A stretch of DNA of 64,000 nt from NCBI RefSeq assembly GCF_017052655.1, contig NZ_JAFIDC010000001.1:1240001-1304000 (forward strand), written 5' to 3'. Of the stretch, positions 19,845 to 28,693 are shown piece by piece (position 1 is the first letter of the stretch; every line of letters starts with the position of its first letter). The notes beneath the pieces are model-generated. The model saw nothing but the letters and a program-made list of their open reading frames with translations. It was not told the DNA's origin and did no database searches. The translations under genes were made by a program, and so were the position numbers. Origin of the DNA: Acholeplasma equirhinis. GTDB lineage: Bacteria; Bacillota_I; Bacilli_A; Acholeplasmatales; Acholeplasmataceae.

Positions 19845-22154
19845 ATGTTAGAAGTCAAAAATATTAAAAAGCATTATAAAATAGGTGATCAAATTTTTAC
19901 TGCATTAAAAGGTATTTCGGTATCTTTTAGAAAACAAGAATTTGTATCAATTTTAGGAGAATCAGGTTCAGGTAAAACCACACTATTAAATATCTTAGGT
20001 GGACTGGATAGATACAATAGTGGGGATTTAGTGATTGATAATATTTCTACTAAAAACTATAAAGATAAAGAATGGGATGCATATCGTAACCATAGAATTG
20101 GATTTGTTTTCCAAAACTATAATTTAATTCCACATTTAGATGTACTTTCAAACGTTGAACTTGCACAAACATTATCAGGTGTAACTAAAGAAGAACGTCA
20201 AGCACGCGCAAAAGAAGTACTTGCAAGAGTCGGACTTAAAGACCATATGTATAAAAAACCTAATCAATTATCAGGTGGTCAACAACAAAGAGTGTCGATT
20301 GCACGTGCTTTAGTTAATAACCCATCGATCATCTTAGCTGATGAACCAACTGGTGCACTGGATTCAGAAACATCTGTTGATATCATGAATCTTTTAACTG
20401 AAATCTCAAAAGATAAGTTAATTATTATGGTGACACATAATGGTGAACTTGCAGAAAAGTATTCAAATCGTATTGTTAGATTAAAAGATGGATTGATTAT
20501 TAGTGATACCAATCCATACAACCCTAAAGTGGATGAATTAAGAGCAGATGATACAAAGAAGACATCAATGTCATTCTTAACAGCACTTAAATTATCTTTT
20601 AAAAACTTACTTACTAAAAAGGTTAGAACCTTAATTACTGCATTAGCAGGTTCAATTGGTATTATTGGGGTTGCACTTGTATTATCACTTCAATATGGAT
20701 TTACAGACTATTTAAATGATATGGAACGCGGCACATTTGCAGGTCTTCCAATCACCATCTCAAGAAGTTACATTGATATGAATGCACTCCTTGATCAACG
20801 CCAACAAATATTAAATCCACTACCTCCAATTGATGGTGGTGTTGGTGGTTATGATCCTCAAACATCTACAGGGTTTGCAACCAACAAGTTTAGTCAAGAA
20901 TATATTGAATATCTTGAGTCTAGTGATTTAGATGAATATGGTACAGTCGTTTACAGTTATGGTTTTACCGGTCAATATTTCTATCTTGCTGGAGATACTT
21001 TAAACTATAATCCAAAGAGTCCTTCAACTGCACTGAATAATGGCGGTAGAAATTACGTTACACAATCAAGTTATACGGTTGATTTCTTAGAAGATTTCTT
21101 TGTAGCAGTTGCTGGTAATTTCTATCAAGAATCCGCTAACGAAGCGATTTTAGTTGTAGACAACCAACATAGAGTACCAAATAAAATCTTAGAATTTTTA
21201 GGTTTTGAAACAGGCGAAGATGTTGTTGTACCATTTAGTGATATCGTTGGTAAAGAATTTAAAATCATTACAAATAATGCATACTATAAATTTGAAGATA
21301 ATACATATAAAACAAAGAGCACAGCTGAACTTAAAGATGTTTACAACTCAAATTCAAATGATGTTATAACCATTAAGATTGTTGGTATTGTAAAATCAGA
21401 CAGTGAATTTGTTACTGCGAGTGAAGCAATCATGTATTCACCTAATGTCAGCCGTACAGTCTTAGAAAAGAATATGGCATCAGATATTGTAGCTGCACAA
21501 AGAGACTCAGATCTTAATGTTATTGGTAATATGCCATTCTTTGGACAAAACACTAAAGAAGAACAAATGTATGCTTTAGGTGGTAACAATTTACCAACTC
21601 AAATCTTAATTTATCCAAATAATTTTGATTCAAAAGAAGCAATTGTTAAAATCTTATCAGACTATAACATTGATAAAGCAGAAGATGACCAAATTCATCA
21701 TACCGATAATATTGCATCTGCTTTATCTATGATTAAAACAATTATGGATTCAATCTCTGCAGTCTTAATCGCATTCTCTGCGATCTCACTCTTTGTATCA
21801 TCAGTGATGATTGGTATTATTACATACACATCCGTCTTAGAAAGAACAAAAGAAATTGGTGTACTCCGTTCAATTGGTGCACGCAAGAAAGATATTTCAA
21901 GAGTATTTAACGCAGAAACAATTATTGTTGGATTTATTGCAGGTGTCTTAGGGGTTGTCATTACTTATGGTATCGTACCTTTAGTTAATATCATCTTACA
22001 AGATGCAACCGGTACAGAAAACGTTGCTGAACTTTATTATGTACATGCAATCAGTTTAATTGTGATTTCTATTGTCTTAACATTTGTTGCGGGATTAATT
22101 CCTTCTAAAATTGCAGCAGGAAAAGACCCAGTTGTTGCTTTACGTACAGAATAA
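19845..22154 (+). CDS. ABC exporter, ATPase fused to FtsX-like permease (MacB/LolCDE type)
   Basis: 769 aa with both halves of the transporter on one chain. The N-terminal ATPase (about 1-225) has Walker A GESGSGKTTLLNILGG, signature [16 protein letters not shown] and Walker B IILADEPTGALD. A membrane segment follows at LITALAGSIGIIGVALVLSL, then a large extracytoplasmic domain of about 350 residues, and three C-terminal membrane helices with the FtsX signature RTKEIGVLRSIGARKKDISRVF cut by helices. Such MacB-type pumps work mechanically on substrates outside the membrane: peptides, drugs or lipids. It pairs with the TetR regulator upstream; the T-box and serS follow. Confidence 0.9.
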   Translation: MLEVKNIKKHYKIGDQIFTALKGISVSFRKQEFVSILGESGSGKTTLLNILGGLDRYNSGDLVIDNISTKNYKDKEWDAYRNHRIGFVFQNYNLIPHLDVLSNVELAQTLSGVTKEERQARAKEVLARVGLKDHMYKKPNQLSGGQQQRVSIARALVNNPSIILADEPTGALDSETSVDIMNLLTEISKDKLIIMVTHNGELAEKYSNRIVRLKDGLIISDTNPYNPKVDELRADDTKKTSMSFLTALKLSFKNLLTKKVRTLITALAGSIGIIGVALVLSLQYGFTDYLNDMERGTFAGLPITISRSYIDMNALLDQRQQILNPLPPIDGGVGGYDPQTSTGFATNKFSQEYIEYLESSDLDEYGTVVYSYGFTGQYFYLAGDTLNYNPKSPSTALNNGGRNYVTQSSYTVDFLEDFFVAVAGNFYQESANEAILVVDNQHRVPNKILEFLGFETGEDVVVPFSDIVGKEFKIITNNAYYKFEDNTYKTKSTAELKDVYNSNSNDVITIKIVGIVKSDSEFVTASEAIMYSPNVSRTVLEKNMASDIVAAQRDSDLNVIGNMPFFGQNTKEEQMYALGGNNLPTQILIYPNNFDSKEAIVKILSDYNIDKAEDDQIHHTDNIASALSMIKTIMDSISAVLIAFSAISLFVSSVMIGIITYTSVLERTKEIGVLRSIGARKKDISRVFNAETIIVGFIAGVLGVVITYGIVPLVNIILQDATGTENVAELYYVHAISLIVISIVLTFVAGLIPSKIAAGKDPVVALRTE

Positions 22155-22402
22155 AATAATATATAATAGGTATAACACGTTGAAAGAGCTAAGTAATTAG
22201 TGCACTTTAGTTTAAAGAGAGTCTCTGGTTGGTGAGAAGAGATAACTAGTCATTAATGAATCTACTCTGGAGTGGTGGTAAAACCATCCGGGTCATTCCG
22301 TTAAAAATGCTAAAAGCGCTATGAGAAAACTCATAGAAATAAGGTGGCACCGCGAATTTAAATTCGTCCTTAGGAATTCATTTTTCCTAAGGACTTTTAT
22401 TT
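22139..22402 (+). promoter_or_regulatory. Promoter and T-box leader (serine) of serS
   Basis: TTTACG (22139-22144) and TATAAT (22162-22167) form the promoter with a 17-base spacer. The leader has a long stem I with a TCT A specifier in GAATCTACTC near 22259-22268, the T-box core AAGGTGGCACCGCG at 22341-22354 and a terminator of 11 bp (22366-22376 with 22384-22394) followed by TTTTATTTT. The UGGC bulge suits tRNA-Ser with discriminator G. Confidence 0.9.
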
Positions 22403-22424
22403 TATATATTAAGGAGGAAATATC

Positions 22425-23693
22425 ATGTTAGATTTAAAATTTGTAACTGAAAATTTAGACTTTGTTCTAAAGAAATTAGAAGGTAGAAATGGTGATTTTA
22501 GTTACTTAAAGAAATTGCCAACACTTCAAGAAGAAAGAAAACAGATCATTAATGATGTTGAAACTAAAAAAGCTAAGAGAAACGAAATCTCAAAATTAGT
22601 AGGTCAATATAAGAGAGAAGGCAAAGATGCGCAATCTCTACTTTCAGAAGTTGAACAAATTAAAGTTGAAATTCCTGAAAAAGAAGCACGTCTTGCTGAA
22701 ATTGAAAAAGAAATTTTTGACATGCTTGCGATTACACCAAACTTACCAGCTGATGAAGTGCCACTAGGTAAGGACGATAAAGATAATGTTGAAATTAGAA
22801 AATGGGGTCAAATTCGTCAATTTGATTTCCCAATTAAAGACCATGTTGCTATTGGGGAATCGTTAGGTATTCTAGATTTTGAGCGTGCTGCTAAAATTAC
22901 AGGCACAAGATTTGTTGTTGATATGGGACTTGCTGCTCGATTAGAGCGTTCATTAATCGCGTTCATGATGGATCTTCATGCATCTAAAGGATATAAAGAA
23001 GTCATTCCACCATATATTGTTAATGAAAAGAGTATGTTTGCAACCGGACAATTTCCTAAATTTAAAGAAGACTCATTTAATTTAGCAGGTACAGAGTGGT
23101 ATTTAAATCCAACTGCTGAAGTTCCAACGATTAACCTTTACCGTGACGAAATTATTCCAAATGAAATGTTGCCGATTCGTTATGTTGCATTCACAACTGC
23201 ATTTAGAGCAGAAGCAGGATCTGCAGGTCGTGATACAAGAGGGATTCTTCGTCAACATCAATTCAATAAAGTTGAATTAATTAAATTTGCTCGTCCTGAA
23301 GAATCAGAAGCAGAACACCAACAAATGCTTAAAGATAGTGAGGCTGTACTTCAACTACTTAACTTGCCGTACCGTGTTGTTTTATTATCATCAGGTGATA
23401 TGGGATTTGGTATGAAAAAGACATATGATATTGAAGTTTGGTTACCAGGACAAAATATGTACCGAGAAATTGGATCAATTTCAAATGCAGGTGATTTCCA
23501 AGCACGTCGTGCAAACATTCGATTCAAACGTGATAAAGATGCTAAAACTGAGTATGTACATACCTTAAATGGTTCAGGACTCGCTGTAGGTAGAACAATT
23601 ATTGCGATTCTAGAGAACTATCAAAACGCAGATGGTACAGTAACCGTTCCTGAGGTTTTAGTGCCATATTTAAGAGAAAAAGTAATCAAATAA
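22425..23693 (+). CDS. serS: Serine--tRNA ligase
   Basis: 422-aa class II synthetase for tRNA-Ser. The N-terminal antiparallel coiled coil that holds the tRNA long arm runs from about residue 28 to 105. The catalytic domain shows LNPTAEVPTINLYRDEI, motif 2 FRAEAGSAGRDTRGILRQHQF and motif 3 NGSGLAVGRTIIAILENYQ. Length and start are normal; AAGGAGG precedes the ATG. Expression should respond to uncharged tRNA-Ser through the T-box. Confidence 0.97.
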   Translation: MLDLKFVTENLDFVLKKLEGRNGDFSYLKKLPTLQEERKQIINDVETKKAKRNEISKLVGQYKREGKDAQSLLSEVEQIKVEIPEKEARLAEIEKEIFDMLAITPNLPADEVPLGKDDKDNVEIRKWGQIRQFDFPIKDHVAIGESLGILDFERAAKITGTRFVVDMGLAARLERSLIAFMMDLHASKGYKEVIPPYIVNEKSMFATGQFPKFKEDSFNLAGTEWYLNPTAEVPTINLYRDEIIPNEMLPIRYVAFTTAFRAEAGSAGRDTRGILRQHQFNKVELIKFARPEESEAEHQQMLKDSEAVLQLLNLPYRVVLLSSGDMGFGMKKTYDIEVWLPGQNMYREIGSISNAGDFQARRANIRFKRDKDAKTEYVHTLNGSGLAVGRTIIAILENYQNADGTVTVPEVLVPYLREKVIK

Positions 23694-23711
23694 ATGAAGT
23701 TTCACATAGTT

Positions 23712-23751
23712 TTGAACATTTATTGAAGATTTGTTCAACAAGTTTTATACT
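23712..23751 (+). promoter_or_regulatory. Promoter with overlapping inverted repeat upstream of the two-component operon
   Basis: TTGAAG (23723-23728) and TATACT (23746-23751) have a 17-base spacer. The inverted repeat TTGAACA...TGTTCAA (23712-23718 and 23732-23738) spans the -35. Its left part, TTGAACATTTATTGAA, differs at two of 16 positions from the operator before the TetR gene. Transcripts from here meet the hairpin at 23781-23823. Confidence 0.45.
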
Positions 23752-23780
23752 ATAAGTACTTCATTTTTCTCTCTTTTTAT

Positions 23781-23823
23781 AGAGCCATACCGATTAAGAT
23801 TTCTTAATAAGGCGGCTCTTTTT
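23781..23823 (+). terminator. Terminator between serS and the two-component operon
   Basis: AGAGCC (23781-23786) pairs with GGCTCT (23814-23819), enclosing ATTAAG/CTTAAT; five T follow. It ends serS transcripts and could attenuate transcripts from the promoter at 23723-23751. Confidence 0.7.
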
Positions 23824-23837
23824 GTTAATTTAAATCA

Positions 23838-23860
23838 ATCACATAATTATGTGATAAAAT
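23838..23860 (+). promoter_or_regulatory. Perfect 18-bp palindrome at the -10 of the two-component operon
   Basis: ATCACATAATTATGTGAT (23838-23855) is an exact palindrome directly abutting a -10 like TAAAAT (23855-23860), 30 bases before the response regulator start. Position and symmetry suit an operator for a dimeric regulator. The regulator is not identified; autoregulation by the OmpR-type protein usually uses direct repeats. Confidence 0.55.
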
Positions 23861-23892
23861 TAAGGAAAGAATCACTTAATCAGAAGGGGTGT

Positions 23893-24549
23893 ATGACAGT
23901 GAAAATTTATTATGTTGAAGACGAAAAAGACTTATCAGAAATTATCCGTAAGTACTTAGCTAGAGAAAATTATGATGTGACAGTATTTTATGATGGTGAA
24001 TCTGCAATGCCGCATATTGCAGATCAAGTTGATCTTTGGATCCTTGATATCATGTTAACAGGAGAAATTGATGGATTTGATTTAATTCAATCAATCAAAA
24101 AAGTAAATCCTGAAGCAGCAATTATCTTTACATCTGCTCGTGACCAAGCACTTGATAAGATTAAGGGATTAGAATTAGGTAGCGATGACTATCTTGCAAA
24201 ACCATATTCTCCAAGAGAATTAATCTTACGTGTGAAAGCAATTCTTAATCGTAAGAATGCAAGACCTGGACATATGATGTATTCTGAATATACAATTTCA
24301 TTAGATTCTCGTGAAATTAGACACAATGACCAATTAATCGAACTTACAAATAAAGAATTTGAAATGTTGTTAGTGTTCTTAAAGAATAAACAACAACCAA
24401 TTGAAAGACAAATGTTACTTGAATCAATTTGGGGTAAAAACTATGTTGGATCTGACCGTGTTGTTGACGATCTGCTCAGACGTTTACGCGCTAAGATGCC
24501 ACTACTTCGAATTGAAACGATTTATGGGTACGGCTATCGCTTATTATGA
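23893..24549 (+). CDS. Response regulator, OmpR/PhoB family
   Basis: 218 aa from the ATG at 23893, chosen because GAAGGGG lies just before it; a GTG at 23899 is also possible. The receiver domain has the acidic pair in YYVEDEKDL, the phosphoacceptor aspartate in LWILDIML (about residue 53), the switch Ser in IIFTSARDQ and the lysine in DDYLAKPYSPRELILRVKAIL. The C-terminal winged helix carries LTNKEFEMLLVFLKN and RVVDDLLRRLRAKM, ending YGYGYRLL. It overlaps the kinase gene by 4 bases. Its target genes are unknown. Confidence 0.95.
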   Translation: MTVKIYYVEDEKDLSEIIRKYLARENYDVTVFYDGESAMPHIADQVDLWILDIMLTGEIDGFDLIQSIKKVNPEAAIIFTSARDQALDKIKGLELGSDDYLAKPYSPRELILRVKAILNRKNARPGHMMYSEYTISLDSREIRHNDQLIELTNKEFEMLLVFLKNKQQPIERQMLLESIWGKNYVGSDRVVDDLLRRLRAKMPLLRIETIYGYGYRLL

Positions 24550-25859
24550 ATCAATTTAAATTAACCACACAAATAAATATTATATTTAGCTTTGTATCCA
24601 TCATGGCGTGTGTGGTTTTTTTATTCGTTTTAAACCTTTCATTTGCTAGAGGATATGAAAACCAGAATGCATATTTATTAAGTGAATACTATAAAAAAAT
24701 AAAGTCAGAATATGATCCAAACGCAGTTACATTCAACTTTGAATACGAATCTATGTATAATGATTTCTTCATCATTATGAATGGTGATTTGGTGGCATTT
24801 TCAAATAATGTTGTAAATGCAAAAGAAAGAAATAACATCATTAATCTGATTAAGAATGAGTATTTCTTAAATAATACACATTTGAGTTATAAGAATATTG
24901 AATATACAAGATTTGGAAATTATAGTTACTTAGGTGAAATCATTGATGATATTAATCATCCAAGGTATGCGATTATTGTAATTTCAAATACACAAGCGTA
25001 TATTAATGAGTTAACCGGGAATGTACCATTCTATACAACCTTGGCGTTTATTAATATTCTAGCGCTTGGTATGATTATCATTTGGTTGTGGAGTAGTAAT
25101 ACCGTTAAAAAGTTAAATGATTTAAAACTTGTTGTAGACAAAATGGTTCAAGATAATTACCAAACCGAGATTGCAATTGACAGTGCAGAAGAAATCTCAA
25201 GCTTAGCAAAAGCAATTGATAATATGCGTGTTGAGATTAAAAATAATGAAGATACAAAAAAAGAAATGATCCAAAACTTAGGTCATGATTTGAAAACACC
25301 AATTGCAGTGATTAAATCTTATGCAGAAGCCATTTTAGATGGCATTGAAGATTCAAAATCAGCAGAACTTATTATTAAACAAGCAGATGTTTTAAACAAT
25401 AAAGTTAAACAAATTATTGAATATTCTAAAATTGGTTATATTGATTTAGGTGGCGACCGCGAAATGATTTCAATGAAGGAAATCATTGAACAAGTGGTTA
25501 ACCACTATAAGTATTTAACACAAGCTAAATTTATTGTTGATATTAAAGAAGATTGGAAACACAGAATGGTTCGTGAAAACATTTATGTTGCCATTTCAAA
25601 TATTGTCGATAATGCAGTAAGATATGTTCAAACCAAAATTGTGATCCAATTAAAATCAAAAAAACTCACCATCTATAATGACGGTGAGCAAATTGATGAA
25701 GCCTTAATTCCTAAGATCTTTAAAGCATATGAAAAAGGATCTAAAGGACAATTCGGATTAGGTCTAGCAATTGTTAAAGAAACACTTGATAGATTTAATT
25801 TAAAATGTGAAGTTACAAATTACCAAAATGGTGTATTATTTACGATAGAGCCGCAATAA
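24546..25859 (+). CDS. Sensor histidine kinase
   Basis: 437-aa partner of the response regulator. Two membrane helices (about residues 9-31 and 163-183) bracket an extracytoplasmic sensor domain of about 130 residues; a HAMP linker follows. The H-box is NLGHDLKTPIAVIKSYAEAI, the N-box is YVAISNIVDNAVRY and the G-box is GQFGLGLAIVKETL. The F-box is reduced to IFKAYEKG. The signal is unknown. Its last 20 bases overlap the antisense HIT gene, and its terminator lies partly inside its own coding end. Confidence 0.93.
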   Translation: MNQFKLTTQINIIFSFVSIMACVVFLFVLNLSFARGYENQNAYLLSEYYKKIKSEYDPNAVTFNFEYESMYNDFFIIMNGDLVAFSNNVVNAKERNNIINLIKNEYFLNNTHLSYKNIEYTRFGNYSYLGEIIDDINHPRYAIIVISNTQAYINELTGNVPFYTTLAFINILALGMIIIWLWSSNTVKKLNDLKLVVDKMVQDNYQTEIAIDSAEEISSLAKAIDNMRVEIKNNEDTKKEMIQNLGHDLKTPIAVIKSYAEAILDGIEDSKSAELIIKQADVLNNKVKQIIEYSKIGYIDLGGDREMISMKEIIEQVVNHYKYLTQAKFIVDIKEDWKHRMVRENIYVAISNIVDNAVRYVQTKIVIQLKSKKLTIYNDGEQIDEALIPKIFKAYEKGSKGQFGLGLAIVKETLDRFNLKCEVTNYQNGVLFTIEPQ

Positions 25860-26256
25860 TCATTGCTGCTCTTTTTTTATACGCATCACTATTTAAAGTA
25901 CTCATATGATTTGTTAGTTTAAAGGTAACTTCCTCTTTTTCATAGCGAGGAATAATGTGAACATGATAATGGAAGACAGTTTGTCCTGCTTCAGGCATAT
26001 TGTTATTAAGTAAATTTAATCCCTTTGCATCAAAGGCTTTAAAGATAGCTTTGCTTAATTTTTGTACAACAGCAAATAAATGCTTAAGTGTTTCTTCAGG
26101 TACTTCAAAAATATTTTGATAAGGCACTTTTGTTACAACAAGTGTATGGCCAGGGGTTGCTTGTGTAATATCTAAAAAAGCAATCACTAGGTCATCTTCA
26201 TAAACAATTGATGATGGAATTTCACGATCGATAATTTGGGAAAAAATGGTTTTCAT
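25840..26256 (-). CDS. HIT-family nucleotide hydrolase
   Basis: 138-aa histidine-triad protein. The triad is FHYHVHIIPRY (H-phi-H-phi-H pattern in VFHYHVHIIP near residue 95-105), preceded by the family's AFLDITQATPGHTLVVTK and NNNMPEAGQTV. HIT enzymes hydrolyse AMP-lysine, dinucleoside polyphosphates or nucleoside phosphoramidates; which applies here is unclear. It converges with the kinase gene, overlapping its end by 20 bases. Confidence 0.93.
   Translation of the reverse strand: MKTIFSQIIDREIPSSIVYEDDLVIAFLDITQATPGHTLVVTKVPYQNIFEVPEETLKHLFAVVQKLSKAIFKAFDAKGLNLLNNNMPEAGQTVFHYHVHIIPRYEKEEVTFKLTNHMSTLNSDAYKKRAAMIIAALS
25847..25878 (+). terminator. Terminator of the two-component operon, inside the end of the HIT gene
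   Basis: AGAGC-c-GCAAT (25847-25857) pairs with ATTGC-t-GCTCT (25862-25872), followed by seven T. It spans the histidine kinase stop and antisense codons of the HIT protein. Confidence 0.75.
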
Positions 26257-26317
26257 ATGTCTTACTCCTTTAAATACATTATAACAAATTGTTTTATGAA
26301 GGTGATGCGTTCTTTTA

Positions 26318-26340
26318 GTGTTATAATCAAATTGATTATA
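26318..26340 (+). promoter_or_regulatory. pduL promoter with operator-like palindrome
   Basis: An extended -10, TGTTATAAT, places TATAAT at 26322-26327. The -10 is the left end of TATAATCAAATTGATTATA (26322-26340), two perfect 9-base arms around one base, covering the start point. A repressor site is likely; its protein is unknown. Confidence 0.5.
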
Positions 26341-26358
26341 TAGAAGGGAAGTTTAATC

Positions 26359-26949
26359 ATGAAAAATATACCAGTTGGGATCTCAGGACGTCACGTTCAC
26401 GTTACCCAAGAACACTTAGAAATCTTATTTGGAAAGGGCTATGAGCTAAAAGTCTTTAAGATGTTAAGTCAACCTGGACAATATGCTGCCGAAGAAAAGG
26501 TAACTGTTGTATCACCAAGTGGACTTGCCCTTGAAGGTGTCCGTATCTTAGGACCAGTAAGACCTGCATCACAAGTTGAATTATCACAATCGGATTGCAT
26601 CCGTTACAAATTCCAAGCTCCAGTTCGTTCATCAGGTGATGTTAAAGGCAGTGGTGCTTGTAAATTAGTTGGACCTGCAGGCGAAGTTGAATTATCTGAA
26701 GGTGTTATTATTGCAGATCGCCACATTCACTTCTCATTAGAAGAAGCTAAAGAATTTGGTGTAACAGATAAACAAGTTGTTTCAATCAAAATTGGTGGTG
26801 TAAAACCAGGTATCTTAGATAACGTTTTATGCCGTGTGAATGCTAATTTCCGTTTAGATTGCCATCTAGATACTGACGATGGTGCTGCATTTATGCTTAA
26901 GAATGGCGACACTGTTACTTTAGTTAAAAAGTACGAAATCGTTGAATAA
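26359..26949 (+). CDS. pduL: Phosphate acyltransferase PduL (acetyl/propanoyl-CoA to acyl phosphate)
   Basis: 196 aa, matching the PduL family, which is unrelated to Pta. Both beta-barrel halves are visible: VGISGRHVHVTQEHLEILFG with conserved histidines, QPGQYAAEEKVTV, RILGPVRPASQVELSQSD, and in the second half EGVIIADRHIHFSLEEAKEFG and HLDTDDGAAFMLKNGD. Family members ligate zinc through the RHxH histidines. No microcompartment shell genes are near and there is no N-terminal encapsulation peptide, so it is probably the soluble phosphotransacetylase of acetate fermentation, working with pyruvate formate-lyase. It abuts the next gene (TAATGG). Confidence 0.92.
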   Translation: MKNIPVGISGRHVHVTQEHLEILFGKGYELKVFKMLSQPGQYAAEEKVTVVSPSGLALEGVRILGPVRPASQVELSQSDCIRYKFQAPVRSSGDVKGSGACKLVGPAGEVELSEGVIIADRHIHFSLEEAKEFGVTDKQVVSIKIGGVKPGILDNVLCRVNANFRLDCHLDTDDGAAFMLKNGDTVTLVKKYEIVE

Positions 26950-28154
26950 TGGAAAAGAAAAAAAGACAGCAAGTATTTAGAGATCCATTGTATGGATATA
27001 TTCATATAGAATATGATTTGATTACACACTTGATTGATACAAGTGTGTTTCAACGTTTAAGAAGGATTAGACAACTATCTGGTGTACATATGGTCTTTCA
27101 TGCTGCCGAGCATTCAAGATTCTCACACTCTTTAGGAGTTTATGAACTTGCATATCGCTTCTCAATGATTCCAGAAATCAAAGAAGCTTTAACAGAAAGA
27201 GAAGAGTTACTCTTTTTAGCATCTGCTCTTTTACATGATATTGGTCATGGTGCATATTCACACGCTTTTGAATATGTCTTTAAAGTTAATCATGAAAAGA
27301 TTGGTGCAAATATGATTAAAAATCATCCAGAACTTCGTCAAGTTTTAAATGAAGTGGATGATACTTTTGCAGATGATGTTGCTTCAATCATTTTAAAAGA
27401 AAAGAAATATCCTTTAATTGAACAAGTAATTTCAAGTCAACTTGATATTGACCGTCTAGATTATTTAGAACGTGATGCATACTTTACAGGTGCAGCATAT
27501 GGTCATATTGATTTAGATCGTTTAATGCGAGTTGTTATTGTTAAAGATAAGAAATTAGTATTCAAAGCAAGTGGTATCCACGCAATTGAAAACTATTTAG
27601 TTGCTAGGTACCATATGTATTGGCAAGTTTATTATCATCCAAAAGCAAGAGCTTATGAAGTAATCTTAGAAAAGATTTACTTAAGAGTGAAAGATTTACT
27701 TGAACAAGGCTTTGACTTTAAACAAGATGTGACTGCCTTAAAAGCAATTCTTAAAAATCCAGAAGATATGTATGCTTATCTAGAAGTTGATGATTTCTAT
27801 ATGAATGGACTAATTGCTTATTTCTTAAAATCAGAAGACAAGATTTTAAATGAACTTGCACATGATTTCCTTAATCGTAAAATCTGGGATTATATCGATG
27901 ATACTGAAGAAAATCAAGCGCAAATTAATGCGATACTATCTTCTATGACAGAAGAAGAAAAGCACTATTATACTTTAAAGACTTCAGTAACTCAAGGTGC
28001 ATACAATGCAACTGAATATAATTTAGGTGATCAAATTTATATCTTAAACGAAAAAGATAAAGTTGTACCACTTTCAAAACACTCATCAATTGTGCACTCA
28101 TTAATTACTTCTTCAATGAAGATAGATCCAAAATTCTTCTATAAAAAAATATGA
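26949..28154 (+). CDS. HD-domain phosphohydrolase (YwfO-like)
   Basis: 401-aa HD-superfamily protein. The metal-binding residues appear as FHAAEHSRFSHSLGVYEL (His), ALLHDIGHGAYSHAFE (HD pair) and QLDIDRLDYLERD (Asp). It resembles Firmicutes YwfO and the broader dNTP triphosphohydrolase/SAMHD1-like group, so a nucleotide triphosphate substrate is plausible but not shown. It starts one base after the pduL stop begins and overlaps rnmV by 4 bases; the group pduL to rsmA is one operon. Confidence 0.88.
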   Translation: MEKKKRQQVFRDPLYGYIHIEYDLITHLIDTSVFQRLRRIRQLSGVHMVFHAAEHSRFSHSLGVYELAYRFSMIPEIKEALTEREELLFLASALLHDIGHGAYSHAFEYVFKVNHEKIGANMIKNHPELRQVLNEVDDTFADDVASIILKEKKYPLIEQVISSQLDIDRLDYLERDAYFTGAAYGHIDLDRLMRVVIVKDKKLVFKASGIHAIENYLVARYHMYWQVYYHPKARAYEVILEKIYLRVKDLLEQGFDFKQDVTALKAILKNPEDMYAYLEVDDFYMNGLIAYFLKSEDKILNELAHDFLNRKIWDYIDDTEENQAQINAILSSMTEEEKHYYTLKTSVTQGAYNATEYNLGDQIYILNEKDKVVPLSKHSSIVHSLITSSMKIDPKFFYKKI

Positions 28155-28693
28155 AAAATAGAATATACGTTGTCGAAGGTTATCATGATGAGGCAAGATT
28201 AAAGGCACTCTATCCAGATATTCAAACAATTTCTGTGGGTGGTTCTCAAATCAAGCAAGATGTCATTGATTTTCTTCAAAAAAACGAAGACAAATTAGAT
28301 ATAATTTTAGTATTTGACCCAGATCATGCAGGTGAGTCTATTCGTAAAAGACTTGCAGCGAAACTTAAAAATCCTTCACATATATTTGTAGAAAAGGATG
28401 TTGCAAGATCTAAAAACGGTAAAAAGATTGGTATTGAACACATTAAAACGAAAGTTTTGAGAGAAAGGCTTCAATATGAAATCAGACCAAAAGCACATCA
28501 TAATCAGCTAGTAACATCTGATTTACATGCACTTGGCTTAACTGGAGAACAAAACAGCCAATTGCTAAGAGATAAAATAGCAGAGCATTTTCATATTGGA
28601 CACTGTAATGCAAAGACCTTACTCATTAGACTTAATTGGTTAGGTATCACAAAAGAGGAGTTAGAAAACGTTCTATATGCGACATCAAGCTAA
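28151..28693 (+). CDS. rnmV: Ribonuclease M5
   Basis: 180-aa TOPRIM nuclease that matures 5S rRNA. TOPRIM motifs are clear: YVVEGYHDEARLKAL at residues 4-18 (catalytic Glu) and VFDPDHAGESIRKRLAAKL near 57-75 (DxD replaced by DPD as in the family); GIEHIKTKVLRERL follows. It overlaps both neighbours (ATGA with the HD gene, 17 bases with rsmA). The rnmV-rsmA order is standard in Firmicutes. Confidence 0.93.
   Translation: MKNRIYVVEGYHDEARLKALYPDIQTISVGGSQIKQDVIDFLQKNEDKLDIILVFDPDHAGESIRKRLAAKLKNPSHIFVEKDVARSKNGKKIGIEHIKTKVLRERLQYEIRPKAHHNQLVTSDLHALGLTGEQNSQLLRDKIAEHFHIGHCNAKTLLIRLNWLGITKEELENVLYATSS

Noticed and set aside
23731-23892. 54-residue extension of the response regulator
   Set aside because: It would run through a promoter, a terminator and a palindrome; receiver domains start close to the YYVEDE motif.
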